Below are positions 13,318-25,607 of a DNA stretch of 64,000 bases, piece by piece. This stretch comes from Bipolaris cookei. Taxonomy: Eukaryota; Ascomycota; Dothideomycetes; Pleosporales; Pleosporaceae. The stretch covers positions 186,001 through 250,000 of the forward strand of contig NRSV01000042.1 in the NCBI GenBank assembly GCA_002286855.1, read 5' to 3'. Within the stretch, counting starts at the first letter, position 1. The number at the start of each line of letters is the position of its first letter. The notes under the pieces are model-generated. The model saw only the letters and a program-made list of their open reading frames with translations, searched no databases and was not told where the DNA came from. The translations under genes were made by a program, and so were the position numbers.

Positions 13318-16300
13318 ATGGAGGACCGTACTCCCAACAGCGGCGAGGCCAAACCGTCCCCAGAGACATCCCGCCGCAGCAGCACTCAAGGCACCACCAC
13401 GGCCAGCGACGCGCCCGCCCAAACTGCCATGGCTGGGGAATCCGCGCGCAGGCGATCCCAAGCTGCCATGCAGCCCTCGGGCTATGGTACGACTCCTAGA
13501 CAAAGACCAGGAGCAACGACAACATCAATGCCAACACGCTAACACGGCCACAGGCACCATCTCCGCTGGCAAGGACAGCAAGGACCGCCGTCCGCAAAAT
13601 CCGCCCGTCTCAGAAGGCTCCGCCAAGCCCAAGAAGCCCTCAATGACGCGCCGCACAACGTCGTCCAAATGGCCGCAGAAGGGACAAGAATTCAGTGTTG
13701 ATGACGCCGAGGAGGAGGTCGAGCTTGACCAGGCCCAGCAAGATCAGCAAAAGAAACAACGACAGACATTGCGCCGCAAGTCCTCGACTGTCCGACGCAG
13801 AACCGCTGCGCAGCCGGCGACCCTGACCACAATAGACTCTACCGAAGACGATGAGGCTGAGCAAGACAGCGCAGGACTAGTAACCGGCACAGATGCAGAT
13901 GCGACGCCCGTCTCCTCGAGTGAAGAGACAGTGCAAGCAGAAGACGAGAGTGGAGGCGCCGACGACGACGAACTAAGTGACGCGGAAAGCTTCACCTTAC
14001 GCGACCGTCAGGATGCAATCAATGTGACACATCCCTTTGGTATCAGGATCTGGAAACCTGCCCTCTACAAAAAGGGTCGATCGGTCCAGCGCAATGCAGA
14101 GGCCGACATCCATTCATCGCCAGGTCTTTACGTCAGCAGGTGGTTGCTCCTGTTTAATCTTGTCTGGACGTTAGTCTTTGGATGGTGGCTGGCGGTCGTG
14201 GCGAGTGCCGGAGGTGTGCTATGTGCTCTGCTTGGCTTCAACGAAAGCTGCAAAGAGTACTCGCGTCTCCTTTTCCACCTTGCATCATATCTATTCTACC
14301 CCTTTGGCAAATATGTCAAGCTCATGCAGGACGAGGCCTACATTGACGAAGACGAAGGTGAAGGTCGCAGCATTAGCGAATATGAGCAATGGCAGAGCGG
14401 TGACATTGAAGAAGGGCGTCTTTTCTTTGGCCCCATCAACGGTGGTGAGAGCTCGCTCGTCGGGCGTAGACGCAACAGTGTCGACTCTGCCGGTAGCGAG
14501 ACCATGAGTTTGCTAGGAAGGCATGGCCGTGGTAACGTGAACCATACTGACACAGCCACCACCAAACGGAGACTTTTTGGTCGTGGCAAATGGACCCTTG
14601 GCCGAGTCATCTTTTTCCTCTTCTTCTACGGCATCCTGATGCCTTCGCTCTTTTTCGTCTCGGCTCTCTGCTGGTTTCTTGTCTTTACCATTCCCATGGG
14701 TAAGACCACGCTGCTCTTGTTGGACCACTTGCGTCGTCACCCTCTGGCTCTCTCATTCCACTCGGACAATGGCAATGTGCGCCGTCCAGGAGAGTCATCT
14801 TCCATCCTGCTCTGTACCTATCGAGCAGTCGGCATCAAGTACTGGAAGTACACGATTGATGGCACAAACATTTTTCTCATCAATCTCCTCGGCTTGGTCG
14901 CTTTTACCATCTTCGACTACTTTGTCTTGACTGAAGCCATGGAACTCAAGTTCTGGTTGACGGACCAGTTTCTGCTATTCACGCTTGCATTATTGTCCAT
15001 CATTCCCCTAGCATATTTCATTGGCCAGGCAGTGGCTTCCATCTCAGCTCAATCATCCATGGGGGTTGGTGCGACCATCAACGCCTTCTTCTCAACTGTT
15101 GTCGAGGTTTTCCTCTACTGCGTGGCGCTGAACCAGGGAAAGGCACAACTTGTCGAGGGAAGCATTATTGGCAGCATCTTTGCCGGTATTTTGTTTCTTC
15201 CAGGCTTGTCCATGTGTTTCGGAGCATTGAAACGTAAGACCCAGCGGTTCAATGTGCGATCGGCCGGTGTGACATCAACTATGCTTTTGTTTGCCGTCAT
15301 TGGCGCTTTTGGTCCTACATTATTTTACCAGATCTATGGAAGCGTAAGGATTGCACTCTATTTTTACAAGGCCCCTGCTAACTAATATCAGCATGAACTC
15401 AACTGTCACCAGTGTGTTAGGCCTCATTCCTCTGCTCCCTTGGAGCGAGACTGCCGTAGATGCTACTACTCGCAAACACCAGCACTTCACGACCGGTTCT
15501 ACAATGAAGCTGTTAAGCCATATACCTGGTTTTCAGCTGCACTGCTGTTTTTCTCCTACATCATCGGTCTCTTGTTCACTCTCCGAACTCACGCTGCCAC
15601 AATCTGGACGGAGCCAGATGCTCAAGAGAAGAAGTTTTTGGAGATGAGCGCGAGCAGTCTCAGTCAGAGTGGCCATGGAGAGTTCCCCCATTCCTCTTTC
15701 ATGAGGCAAGCGACCGGGCATTCCGTCAATCGCGCCCATGTGCGTGACAGTCAGTTGTACAAGCGCATGGTTAGCCAAACTTTACAAGAGGTTGGCATTG
15801 GACCAGAGCAATCCACATCAAGCGACAGGCGACCAAGCTCAAAAGCAGACAGCAATACCCCCCACCAGGTACCGCCCAAGGATGGCCAAACAAATCTGCA
15901 CCACTCTTTCCACGTCGAAGGCCTTACGGATGATGCCGCGGCATCGCTAGCACGCCAGATCACTGAGATTGCTGCAACAACAACGGCTTTAGCCACGCGT
16001 GATGTTACCAAGGCCCCTCGTAAAGTTGCGCAACTTGCTCACGCGTCCAGCAAAGGGCATGCAGATCGGCCTGCTCATACTCGCGCCAACACCGAGGTAG
16101 TTCATGAAGAGGGCGAGACAGCGCCTGGGCATACTTCTGGAGGGCACGATGCACCAAACTGGAGTCGTCAAAAGAGTGCTGCCATTTTGTTGACAGCGAC
16201 TGTTGCATACGCCATCATTGCAGAGATTCTTGTCAACACGGTTGACGGGGTGCTAGAAGGATCTGATATTGATGAAAAGTTCCTAGGGATTACATTGTTC

Positions 16301-16774
16301 GCGTTGGTGCCAAACACGACCGAGTTTTTGAACGCCATTTCGTTTGCGATGAATGGCAATATTGCGCTTTCCATGGAAATTGGATCTGCATATGCCCTGC
16401 AAGTTTGCCTGTTGCAGATCCCCGCTCTGGTTTTCTACAGCGCCATGCACAGCGGGTACATTCCAGCGCACGAAGTGGCAAACCAGTCGTTCACACTCAT
16501 CTTTCCTCAGTGGGACATGATTACCGTCATTCTGTGCGTGTTCCTTTTGTCGTACATGTACGGTGAGGGAAAGAGCAACTACTTCAAGGGGTCGATTCTG
16601 ATTCTGTCATACCTGGTGGTGATTGCTGGCTTCTATCTTTCTGGCTTCAATGATTTCGAGAGAATGGGAGTTGATCCGAAGGATACACTAGCACTTGGCG
16701 GACTGGTGGAGCAACAGGTGCAGTCCATGACGTTCAAGACGCCTGGGCGTGGCAGGAGTGGCATCGCCTACTAG
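13318..16774 (+). CDS. Vacuolar/endomembrane cation:H+ antiporter, CAX family, VNX1-like
   Basis: Type I cation exchanger that moves Na+/K+ or Ca2+ into vacuoles against protons. Three exons (13318-13486, 13554-15343, 15392-16774) give 1113 residues. Intron 1 has a GCTAAC branch site. The N-terminal ~240 residues are hydrophilic, basic then strongly acidic. A first membrane segment follows, then a cytosolic insert with SEYEQWQSGDIEEGRLFFG, a hallmark of the long fungal Vnx1 branch. Two sodium/calcium exchanger domains follow, separated by a charged Ser-rich loop of about 200 residues. The second domain contains ITLFALVPNTTEFLNAISFA. The length and the N-terminal tail separate it from short Vcx1-type Ca2+/H+ exchangers. 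An upstream in-frame GTG at 13289 is not used; ATG 13318 is the first methionine. Confidence 0.88.
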
Positions 16775-17720
16775 GCGAGCATGATGTTGTGAATAAGGAC
16801 TTGTTTTTTTAATTGTATCAACAATGTGTCGTGGGGATGGATGAGTGGGCATATATGGTAGCAGAGCGCAGGCGTTTATGGTGATGGAGTTTGAATGGAG
16901 TTGAATGGTAGATGCAAAGTATGTAATGCAACGGTAGTATCCAAGCATGGTTGAGCATGAAACAAAGGAGGATATATTTGGATGCAGGCACAGGTGAAAC
17001 TGTCGACGGTTAGCTAGCGGAGTATTATTTACGGCAAGATGCATTGCCGAGACGGGAAATGCATGTGTGCATGGTGCTGCGGGAATAAGGCGATTGATGC
17101 AAGTGGACTCAGTGACGTGCAGTCGAGTCGGTCCGAAGCACTGGGCGGTAGAGCAACTCAGCTATAGGGCTTACGACTGCATCGGAGCCACTGAAAGGCC
17201 ATGGTAGGGCTGTAATCATCATATAGGTCCGTGAACATGTTAGACGAGTGGTCGAGAGAAGCGCGGAACAAGAGTTGTTGCAGCCGTAGCCAAACAGCGT
17301 CGACTAGACCGAGTTTCAGAGTCGGAGCGTAAGGCGGGTGCAGACGAGCAAGAGTGGGTCCGTAGCGTCAGCGGGTCTGGGGGAGAGGAGAGTGGGGGGT
17401 TGTGGTCATCTCTCTATTTTCTGCCTCGCCTCTCCGCCAGATCTTGTGTCGTCTCGTCTGGCTTCAGCCATATCTACGCACCTACACTCTTACATTGACA
17501 TATATCAAATCACTTGTGCTTGCCACCGCCTCTTATTGCACCAAGCATGTCATTTGTCGGGCGCGAGCACCGTCTTATCATCTAGCTCGTCGTTCTGCAG
17601 TGCAGCATTCTTTTTGGGGAGCGTGACAATTCAAGCCACCATACCCGTACATTTATACATTTATACACATATTCACACATGGGTTCATTGGCGCTCGTGT
17701 ATTATTGATCTAGAACAGGC
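16775..17720. other. Intergenic, no gene seen
   Basis: 3' flank of the antiporter and promoter of the RING gene. It contains CT/CA-rich leader-like sequence at 17400-17700. A frame open from 17338 to 17772 is low complexity and overlaps the RING gene start; I do not consider it coding. Confidence 0.45.
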
Positions 17721-19513
<1,793 letters not shown>

Positions 19514-20972
19514 CGTTTGAATATGATTTTTTAATTGTGTTGGCCCAATAAAGGTATCACGGGGTGAATCAACTTGCAGCTACAATACTATAATGAGGAA
19601 GCGGATTGATTGTCTGTATCTGCTATCGTGTCTAGTACTTACAGCGCCTGCACGCACGGCCGCAGGCGCACGAGCCGGTAAGCATCAGGGACGACGATGA
19701 CGTCCCTGCCACTGCTTGTGTCAGCCAATCAGTGTCGCTTATCAGTAAGACTCGTTCGAGTCCTAATTGATTCCAATACAAAAGATGACTTTATCATTTT
19801 TGTGTGTATACCAGGAACTTAAACGAAGAATCGTTGTATTGAAATGAGGAAATCGAGTAGGCATTATAGATGGTTAATAAAGCTACTAGATTAGAATTTA
19901 GAGATCGACCTTAAGAAGCTTGTTGAAATAAACAAAATCCAAACACGTTCGTATGTGTAACCTTGCACGAACTCTAAATATCTCTCCCGATAGCAAAACA
20001 AATGGCATACTTGGAATACTTTTCCTACCAAACCGCTGGTCGTATTATGGGAGCCTACAATTAAGGGTCTGACTGAGTAGGTGCACATGAGCCGCATACT
20101 TGGCACGATAGGAGCGATTTCAAGTAGAGTATACAACCTCAGTGCAGACACATGCGTTATTGTGTATTAGATAACTCAATGACTGTTAGAGACACAATTA
20201 TAGGAGTGTGATACCTATTGTAACCTGACCCCTGACACTGCGACTTCAAGTAAATCATCCGCCGCCTTAATTCCCTTCCAATACATCTGCAATCTACATT
20301 ATGTAATTCAATAAAACAAATTCAATGCTTTCATTGGTCCATTCCTACGAGGTCACATACCTCGCGAAACCCCTGCTAGCGGGCTCCTCTACATGCTGCA
20401 TCCGTAGATTCCTTGAGATTGCCGATGCGTCGCTGAGTTCAGGGTTGGACCTTGACATTGTTTCTCCCTACCTCACCTCGGTGAACGGGCTTATCATTCT
20501 TCAACCCATTTTCCAGCCTAATAACAGTACCGTGCTATCTCTACTACTAGGTCCGACAATAGTCGACTATCCTTTTCTTATGGTAGCAATGAAAAGCTGG
20601 AAGATGTTAGATAAAAATAATTAAAATACTTACCTCACCTCAGCTGCACCTGGCATCTTCCTCTTCTTCTTGCGATTTCATGTTTAAAAACTAAATTCTT
20701 TCCTGGAGAGTTTCTCGTCATAGAAAAATCATACTCGACATCATCAACATTACGAGTCTAGGCAAAAGAGTATCTTGCTACCTCAAGGAGCTTCTCGCAG
20801 CTCCGCCTCAATAATACTCTCCGCAACGCCCGGGAAATCGTAGAATCTCAGCACCCTCAGTCCCGCCTTCTATAGTATCCCCTCCCATTCTACCCTAGTC
20901 CTCTCCCGCATAGCAAAGTGTGCCAGCATCATCATATCCATCGCCGTTTCCGTGATAGTAGGCTCCTATTTC
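19514..20972. other. Intergenic, AT-rich, edge of the accessory region
   Basis: No gene that I can support. An open frame at 20325-20624 has no recognisable domain. GTTCGAGTCC at about 19751 resembles a pol III B box but has no A box upstream. Base composition shifts towards AT from about 19.75 kb, marking the left edge of the repeat-rich stretch. Confidence 0.45.
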
Positions 20973-21456
20973 GGGGGGATGGCGCAGTGGTAAAGCGCCC
21001 GGAGCAACTCTGTTCGCAGAGGTCAGAGGTTCGAGTCCCCATCCCCTTACAGCCATCTTATGGCTACCAACCATCCAAACAGCTCATACCAAGGAGCTAA
21101 CCATTGAACGAGAGAGATACTCATTAAAAAACTTGAGAGGAAGACTCATTAAAAGTGAACAAGAGACTTACTCATTAGAACTAAATAGCCGAACTTTTTC
21201 TTTTCCACTAAAACGAGCCCGCTGGAAGATAGCCTAGCTATCCAGCATCGCTTCCTGTTTACCAAACTGCTCTTTAGCACCAGGTGTCTGCTAGGGGCCT
21301 AGCCGCAAACAGACAAAAGCCGAAGTACCACAGCGGTACTACACGAAGAAAAAGAAACCCCCACATGTAAACAACTAGATAGAACGGCCTACGGCCAAAG
21401 TCTTACATAGTCTCGAGCTGCATATAGACTCTAACGGAATAATAATAGTAATAATA
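20973..21456 (+). mobile_element. tRNA-derived SINE, full-length copy A
   Basis: Non-autonomous retroelement of about 484 bp. The head is tRNA-like. It carries an A box (TGGCGCAGTGGT at 20979-20990) and a perfect B box (GGTTCGAGTCC), and the 5' GGGGATG can pair with CATCCCC. The body is tRNA-unrelated and holds three spaced ACTCATTA repeats. The element ends in a simple AATAATAATAGTAATAATA tail, as expected for a LINE-mobilised SINE. It is almost identical to the inverted copy at 23840-24330, and a 5'-truncated relative lies at 56326-56485. The 3' flank begins ATGCGCGATC (21457-21466), the same sequence that precedes the head of the other copy. The 5' flank of this copy has no matching duplication. 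Confidence 0.85.
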
Positions 21457-21839
21457 ATGCGCGATCGGATCACCAGCCTTGAGAAGGCTAATGAGGCAGC
21501 CACAAAACGTAGACAGCGTAAGAAGAAGCGGATACAGAAGCTTGGAGTACTTATAAAGGGAGCTGGCAAGGATATAATCACTCAACGCGAGGCTGATGAG
21601 CAGATTGCTTGTGAGGAGCGTCAGGGAAGAGAGCGATCAGGTATCAGCCGCCGCGCTCTTACGCGCTGCAGCGGGTGCAAAGAGACTGGCCACAACTTAC
21701 GTACCTGTAGAAAAGATACTCTAGATATTGCCTAATCTACTATATTAATATATATTAAGACAATTGTAATATGATGCAGCTATGCGCTTATATAGGTGTG
21801 CAAAGCTGGTGGGGTATGGCGCTCGCTTATCCACGACGT
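21457..21839 (+). mobile_element. Fot1/pogo-like DNA transposon, 3' half, detached
   Basis: Encodes the last ~92 residues of a pogo-type transposase (to the stop at 21735). They include a basic run (RRQRKKKR) and a CCHC zinc knuckle (CSGCKETGHNLRTC). The non-coding end follows, with a terminal inverted repeat at about 21796-21839 and a flanking TA at 21840-21841. The last 16 bases pair with the outer end of the 5' half at 25556, differing by three C/T transitions. The frame picks up at the duplication ATGCGCGATC where the SINE cut the gene. The 5' half lies on the opposite strand at 24342-25556. Confidence 0.8.
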
Positions 21840-21996
21840 TACAGTGCAGAGCTCAATATTATCGCCTGTGATTACTTGAAGCCTTATTAAAGAATTCTCT
21901 CATTCAAAATCAGCTGATAGAGCAGCAGTAGCACGGAATCGACCGGCACCTCTACCCTCTCTGTACTCATTACCGCCCTCAAGTTCAATTATCTTT

Positions 21997-22012
21997 TGTG
22001 TGTGTGTGTGTG
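21997..22012. repeat. (TG)8 microsatellite
   Basis: Perfect dinucleotide run directly beside the left end of the 174-bp foldback element. Confidence 0.9.
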
Positions 22013-22016
22013 CATA

Positions 22017-22190
22017 CATGGGCAAATTGTTTTTTTGGAAAACAGGTTAAGCAGAAGTTAGCGTACCAAACTTTGGTTCTACCAATCAGAGAAAATCTTG
22101 TTGTTGACAACCTTTGTTTGATTGGCCGAAAATGACCTTGGTACGCTAACTTCTGCTTAACCTGTTTTCCAAAAAAACAATTTGCCCATG
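22017..22190. mobile_element. Foldback MITE, 174 bp, perfect 53-bp inverted arms
   Basis: Left arm 22017-22069 and right arm 22138-22190 are exact reverse complements, beginning CATGGGCAAATTG. The core is 68 bp. Both ends abut TA (22015-22016 and 22191-22192), the target-site duplication of Tc1/mariner-type elements. It interrupts or terminates the Tc1-like transposase remnant to its right. It carries no coding capacity. The perfect arms suggest a recent insertion or arm homogenisation. Confidence 0.85.
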
Positions 22191-22192
22191 TA

Positions 22193-22686
22193 TAATCTGC
22201 TTCGTCAACCCAGGCTTCCTTGTCGGTTTCGTCTTTCTGAACCCAGCTTTCTTGAGAATACGATACACAGTGCTTGCTGAGACTTCAATTCCTTTCTCTC
22301 TGAGCATACCAGCAATGTCATTAAACGATTTCTCCCTTCCATAGCGGTCACAGCGTACTGTAAGCACTACAGTAGAAGACGTATCCGCAGTCTGTTTTGA
22401 CGGACGGCCAGATCGAGGTGCATCTTGTACATGCTCGTCCTGAAGGTCGAGTGGACGTTCAGCTGGGTCAAATCCACGCTCAATTGCTCGGGCATATATC
22501 TTGTTAAGCGTACGCTTCTCTATCAGAGTTCGCAACAAGCAATTAAGTGGGGCTCAAAAGGTCCAACTTGACTTGCTTGTTGCGAACTCTGTTCTCTATA
22601 CCCGTTAGGTCAGTTATCTCGCCATTGCCTTTGCCTGTTGCTTTAAGAGAAACAACAAGAGCACGAGTTGCAGCACTGTAATTCAT
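22193..22686 (-). pseudogene. Tc1/mariner-like transposase, N-terminal remnant
   Basis: Starts at ATG 22686 on the minus strand and encodes the DNA-binding part of a Tc1-type transposase. There is a first helix-turn-helix region (RALVVSLKATGKGNGEITDL), then the GRP-like linker (RSGRPSKQT) and a second helix-turn-helix (ASTVYRILKKAGFRKTKP). The frame is broken at 22516-22599 by a 68-bp MITE plus its 8-bp duplication; subtracting one duplication copy and the element restores phase. The sequence stops at the foldback MITE at 22192, so the whole DDE catalytic domain is missing. It is certainly inactive. Confidence 0.8.
22524..22591. mobile_element. hAT-type miniature element (68 bp) with 8-bp target duplication
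   Basis: The terminal inverted repeats are 19 bp and perfect: CAGAGTTCGCAACAAGCAA at 22524-22542 and its complement at 22573-22591. The flanks are exact 8-bp direct repeats TTCTCTAT (22516-22523 and 22592-22599). CAGAG-type ends and an 8-bp duplication are diagnostic for the hAT superfamily. The 30-bp core is unique. The element sits inside the Tc1-like transposase remnant, giving a clear order of insertion. Confidence 0.88.
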
Positions 22687-22800
22687 TGTGAGGCTTGAAT
22701 TTGGTAAAAAGCGTTAGACAGTTTATCAAGAGCGATCGCTTTGCGATGTGAGCAGAGACCACGTACAATCGGAGCAACTGCCGAATTGGGATAGTGCTTA

Positions 22801-22838
22801 TAACCCTCTGACAAGGGGGGGCCCAAACTTTTGACAGG
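22801..22838. repeat. Tc1-like terminal segment, copy 1
   Basis: About 38 bp (TAACCCTCTGACAAGG.. to ..AAACTTTTGACAGG) that recurs with a few differences at 25608-25645 in the same orientation. Here it lies 115 bp upstream of the Tc1-like transposase start, where the 5' terminal repeat of that element should be. Confidence 0.6.
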
Positions 22839-22861
22839 TACCTTCGTTCCCGTGGGCACAT

Positions 22862-23553
22862 CGGTTAGTGGTCTTAGACTGTTAGTACAAACTACTGTGG
22901 CAAAAATGGAAGTTCTGTGACTGGGCCCTAATTTTGCTTTTTCCATTCATGATATCATTATTTCTTACAATTCTTCTAGGTTACCATTTGGTCAGATCGA
23001 TCCCCATGTAATTCGAATTGGGTCAAAGCGACATCAGAGATCGACCCAGAATCGACACTTGAGTTGGCTTCTTGTTCTTCTTGTGTATTTGGATGGATGT
23101 TGAGCTAGAGACCTGGATCGAGCCCCTGACTTTGCCGAAAAACCACACCTCCATGTCCGGCTAAAGAAAGGTCGCGTCGTTGGAACACAGGCGGTCATAA
23201 TGTCGATGTTTTGTTCTGTTCTACGTAAAAGTCAACCTAGTATGAAGAATAAAAGAAGAGTGTAAGAGGCGCAACGCCGGGGAGTAGTCCTAAGCTTAGG
23301 AGCACAATTGGACAGGCCAGGGAAACAAGATTGTATTCGATAGCGAGCTAAGCTCTGGCCTACGTAGCTATCTATATACTACACTAGTTGCCTAAGCAAA
23401 AATCAGGTCAAGTAGATAAAGTAAACGACGTGGTAGACGAGCATAAGAGGCGAAGGATGTTTAGTCCGTTACAAAGAGAGAAAGTGACTTACAAGCCCCA
23501 TATGACCAGTGGTACAGGCTTTCAAACTGGGCACCATCAGTGATGATCTAAGA
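22862..23553. other. No gene seen
   Basis: Sequence inside the proposed inverted segment, between the Tc1-like remnant and the rhodopsin-domain fragment. I see no coding signal or further element ends here. Confidence 0.4.
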
Positions 23554-23839
23554 TCATCTGTTGATATACTTACGAGGATTAGTTGTGTCAGTAAACAAAG
23601 GCGAATATATCCCCTCAACAATGATGATTATCGCAGACAGCATCTTCATACTCATCATCACGATGAGGCCAACCTTGGTGGACCGAGCCATCTGCAGATT
23701 CGAGAATGTACATGCCGGTACCACTGCTAATACCACATCTGTGAATGTCTTGTACGCACAGAACCAATACAAAAAGCCGTTGAGAATATTTGGATTCCAA
23801 CATGAGCCTGGCAACAATTTCTCCTATAGTTTCTGGATC
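23554..23839 (-). pseudogene. Fragment of a fungal rhodopsin-domain integral membrane protein
   Basis: About 85 codons on the minus strand match the pattern of fungal rhodopsin-fold (CFEM-GPCR-like) membrane proteins. A CWNPNILNGFLYWF start is followed by a helix ending FTDVVLAVVPA, then a loop (FSNLQMARSTKVGL), another helix, and the IYSPLFTDTTNP loop. The helices on both sides are missing. The fragment runs straight into the 3' tail of the SINE at 23840, so a larger gene was cut by insertion or rearrangement. No matching 5' part is visible in the window. Confidence 0.6.
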
Positions 23840-24330
23840 GGTTATTATTGTTACTATCATTATTCCGTTAGAGTCTATATGCAGCTCGAGACTATGTAAG
23901 ACTTTGGCCGTAGGCCGTTCTATCTAGTTGTTTACATGTGGGGGTTTCTTTTTCTTCGTGTAGTACCGCTGTGGTACTTCGGCTTTTGTCTGTTTGCGGC
24001 TAGGCCCCTAGCAGACACCTGGTGCTAAAGAGCAGTTTGGTAAACAGGAAGCGATGCTGGATAGCTAGGCTATCTTCCAGCGGGCTCGTTTTAGTGGAAA
24101 AGAAAAAGTTCGGCTATTTAGTTCTAATGAGTAAGTCTCTTGTTCACTTTTAATGAGTCTTCCTCTCAAGTTTTTTAATGAGTATCTCTCTCGTTCAATG
24201 GTTAGCTCCTTGGTATGAGCTGTTTGGATGGTTGGTAGCCATAAGATGGCTGTAAGGGGATGGGGACTCGAACCTCTGACCTCTGCGAACAGAGTTGCTC
24301 CGGGCGCTTTACCACTGCGCCATCCCCCCC
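23840..24330 (-). mobile_element. tRNA-derived SINE, full-length copy B (inverted)
   Basis: Reverse-complement copy of the element at 20973-21456, about 491 bp and nearly identical along its length, including A box, B box and the ATA-rich tail (23840-23866 on the plus strand). Its head is preceded, in element orientation, by AATGCGCGATCA (24331-24342). This is the target duplication whose partner now lies after the tail of copy A at 21457. The sequence beyond its own tail is the rhodopsin-domain fragment and does not repeat the target. Confidence 0.85.
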
Positions 24331-24341
24331 TGATCGCGCAT

Positions 24342-25556
24342 TGGCTCAGCCAAAAGCGTCATTATCTCTGCTCCCTTCTTAAGCTGACCAATCGCCGCAA
24401 TAATCGGAGTTGGTGATGAGCTTTTATGACGCTGTACGCGGTTACTTATTAGCGTTGATTGGGCTTCAAGCTCGCGTAGCTGGAGAAGGCGTACGCAGCT
24501 GCACGTCAAGCTTTGATAGAACAGCGTCTGGTTGGAGAGGAACAAGGCCTGCACCTCGAAAGGCTAAGCAGGTATTGGCTGGTGTGAAAGATCGATCGAA
24601 CGCTGCCTTGAACGCTGGCAGAAACTCGAGCTTGGTGATGTGGTTGATATGGTGGCGGATCAGGCTCTCCACCTCACGGCTATACGCGCGCTTTAATGAC
24701 GAGAAGCAGCCTACGTCAAGAGGCTGGAGTAGATGAAACAAGTGGAACGGCATGCAGAATTTGTAGATATTGTTCTCCTTGCAAAACCCTTGGAACTTGA
24801 GAGTTTGGTGGCTTCCATGGCCGTCAAGAACAAGCAGGCGACTTGTGCCGACAACGCGAGTCTTTGTGTGAGCGTCAAAGTGCTTTAGCCATGCAAAACC
24901 TACCTCGTTGTTTGTCCATCCATTGTCACTAACTGCGATCGCCCAGTCGCGTGGGATATCTGCTTCCTCGTACCAGGCAGATAGATGATACTGGCCAGCA
25001 AAGATGAGAAACGGTGGGACTACCCAGCCAGCTGCGTTGATTGTAGCGATCAACACTACCCACTCACGATTGCCTGGCTGAGCAGCCTTTGGCCTGTCTC
25101 TTCTTTCTGATGCTGTAATAACAAGCTGAGTTGTGATCTTGTCCATCATAAAGCCAGCTTCGTCGAAATTATAAACGTCCTCGTCACAGATGCCGTATTT
25201 GGCCTTTGTCTGCTCTACAAGCTCAAACCAGCTCTTGATTAAGACTGGATCTTCGCGCAGAGCTTTCTGCCTATCGTAGCCCCGATTAAAACGAGTCGTA
25301 AGGGAGTGTGTACGCCTGGTGAAGTTAGCTGGCCACTTCTGCCCAACCTGTCCAGCGCCGCGCGCAGCCAGCAACTTATTAGCCATATCGCGCACAGCAG
25401 CGTAGGTAGGTGCAAATTCACGTGGATGTAGGTCAAGTATATGATCAACTATCACCTCCTCTTTTAGCTTAGTGAGCTTCTTTGAATTGGGAGAGGTGTG
25501 CAAAGTTGGTGGGGTGCGGCGCTCGCTTGCCTGTGGCGCTCGCTTATCCACAGCAT
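24342..25556 (-). pseudogene. Fot1/pogo-like transposase, 5' half, interrupted by the SINE
   Basis: DDE transposase of the pogo/Fot1 group. The 5' terminal repeat lies at about 25497-25556, next to a TA. Reading leftwards, the CENP-B-type DNA-binding segment is present in part (MANKLLAARG and RRTHSLTTRF). The three catalytic acidic positions follow: VYNFDEAGF, LLVLDGHGSH and HLLQPLDVGCFS. About 60 N-terminal residues expected for the family are missing, because the terminal repeat abuts the coding part directly. A frameshift follows LRTPSPATRA near 24466, after which RELEAQS continues in another frame. The gene is then cut at 24342 by the SINE; its C terminus is at 21457-21735. Confidence 0.85.
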
Positions 25557-25607
25557 TATTACCTACTAAGTGCTCGGACAAGTTACCTAGTTTGGCATAA
25601 TGGGTTA

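Noticed and set aside
19740..19770. tRNA or SINE relic at GTTCGAGTCC
   Set aside because: Only a B-box-like decamer; no A box or tail nearby.
20973..21046. Functional tRNA gene at the SINE head (and its mirror at 24255-24330)
   Set aside because: A and B boxes are good, but the anticodon and T stems do not form a proper cloverleaf, and the same sequence heads a dispersed repeat. It is a tRNA-derived promoter, not a tRNA.
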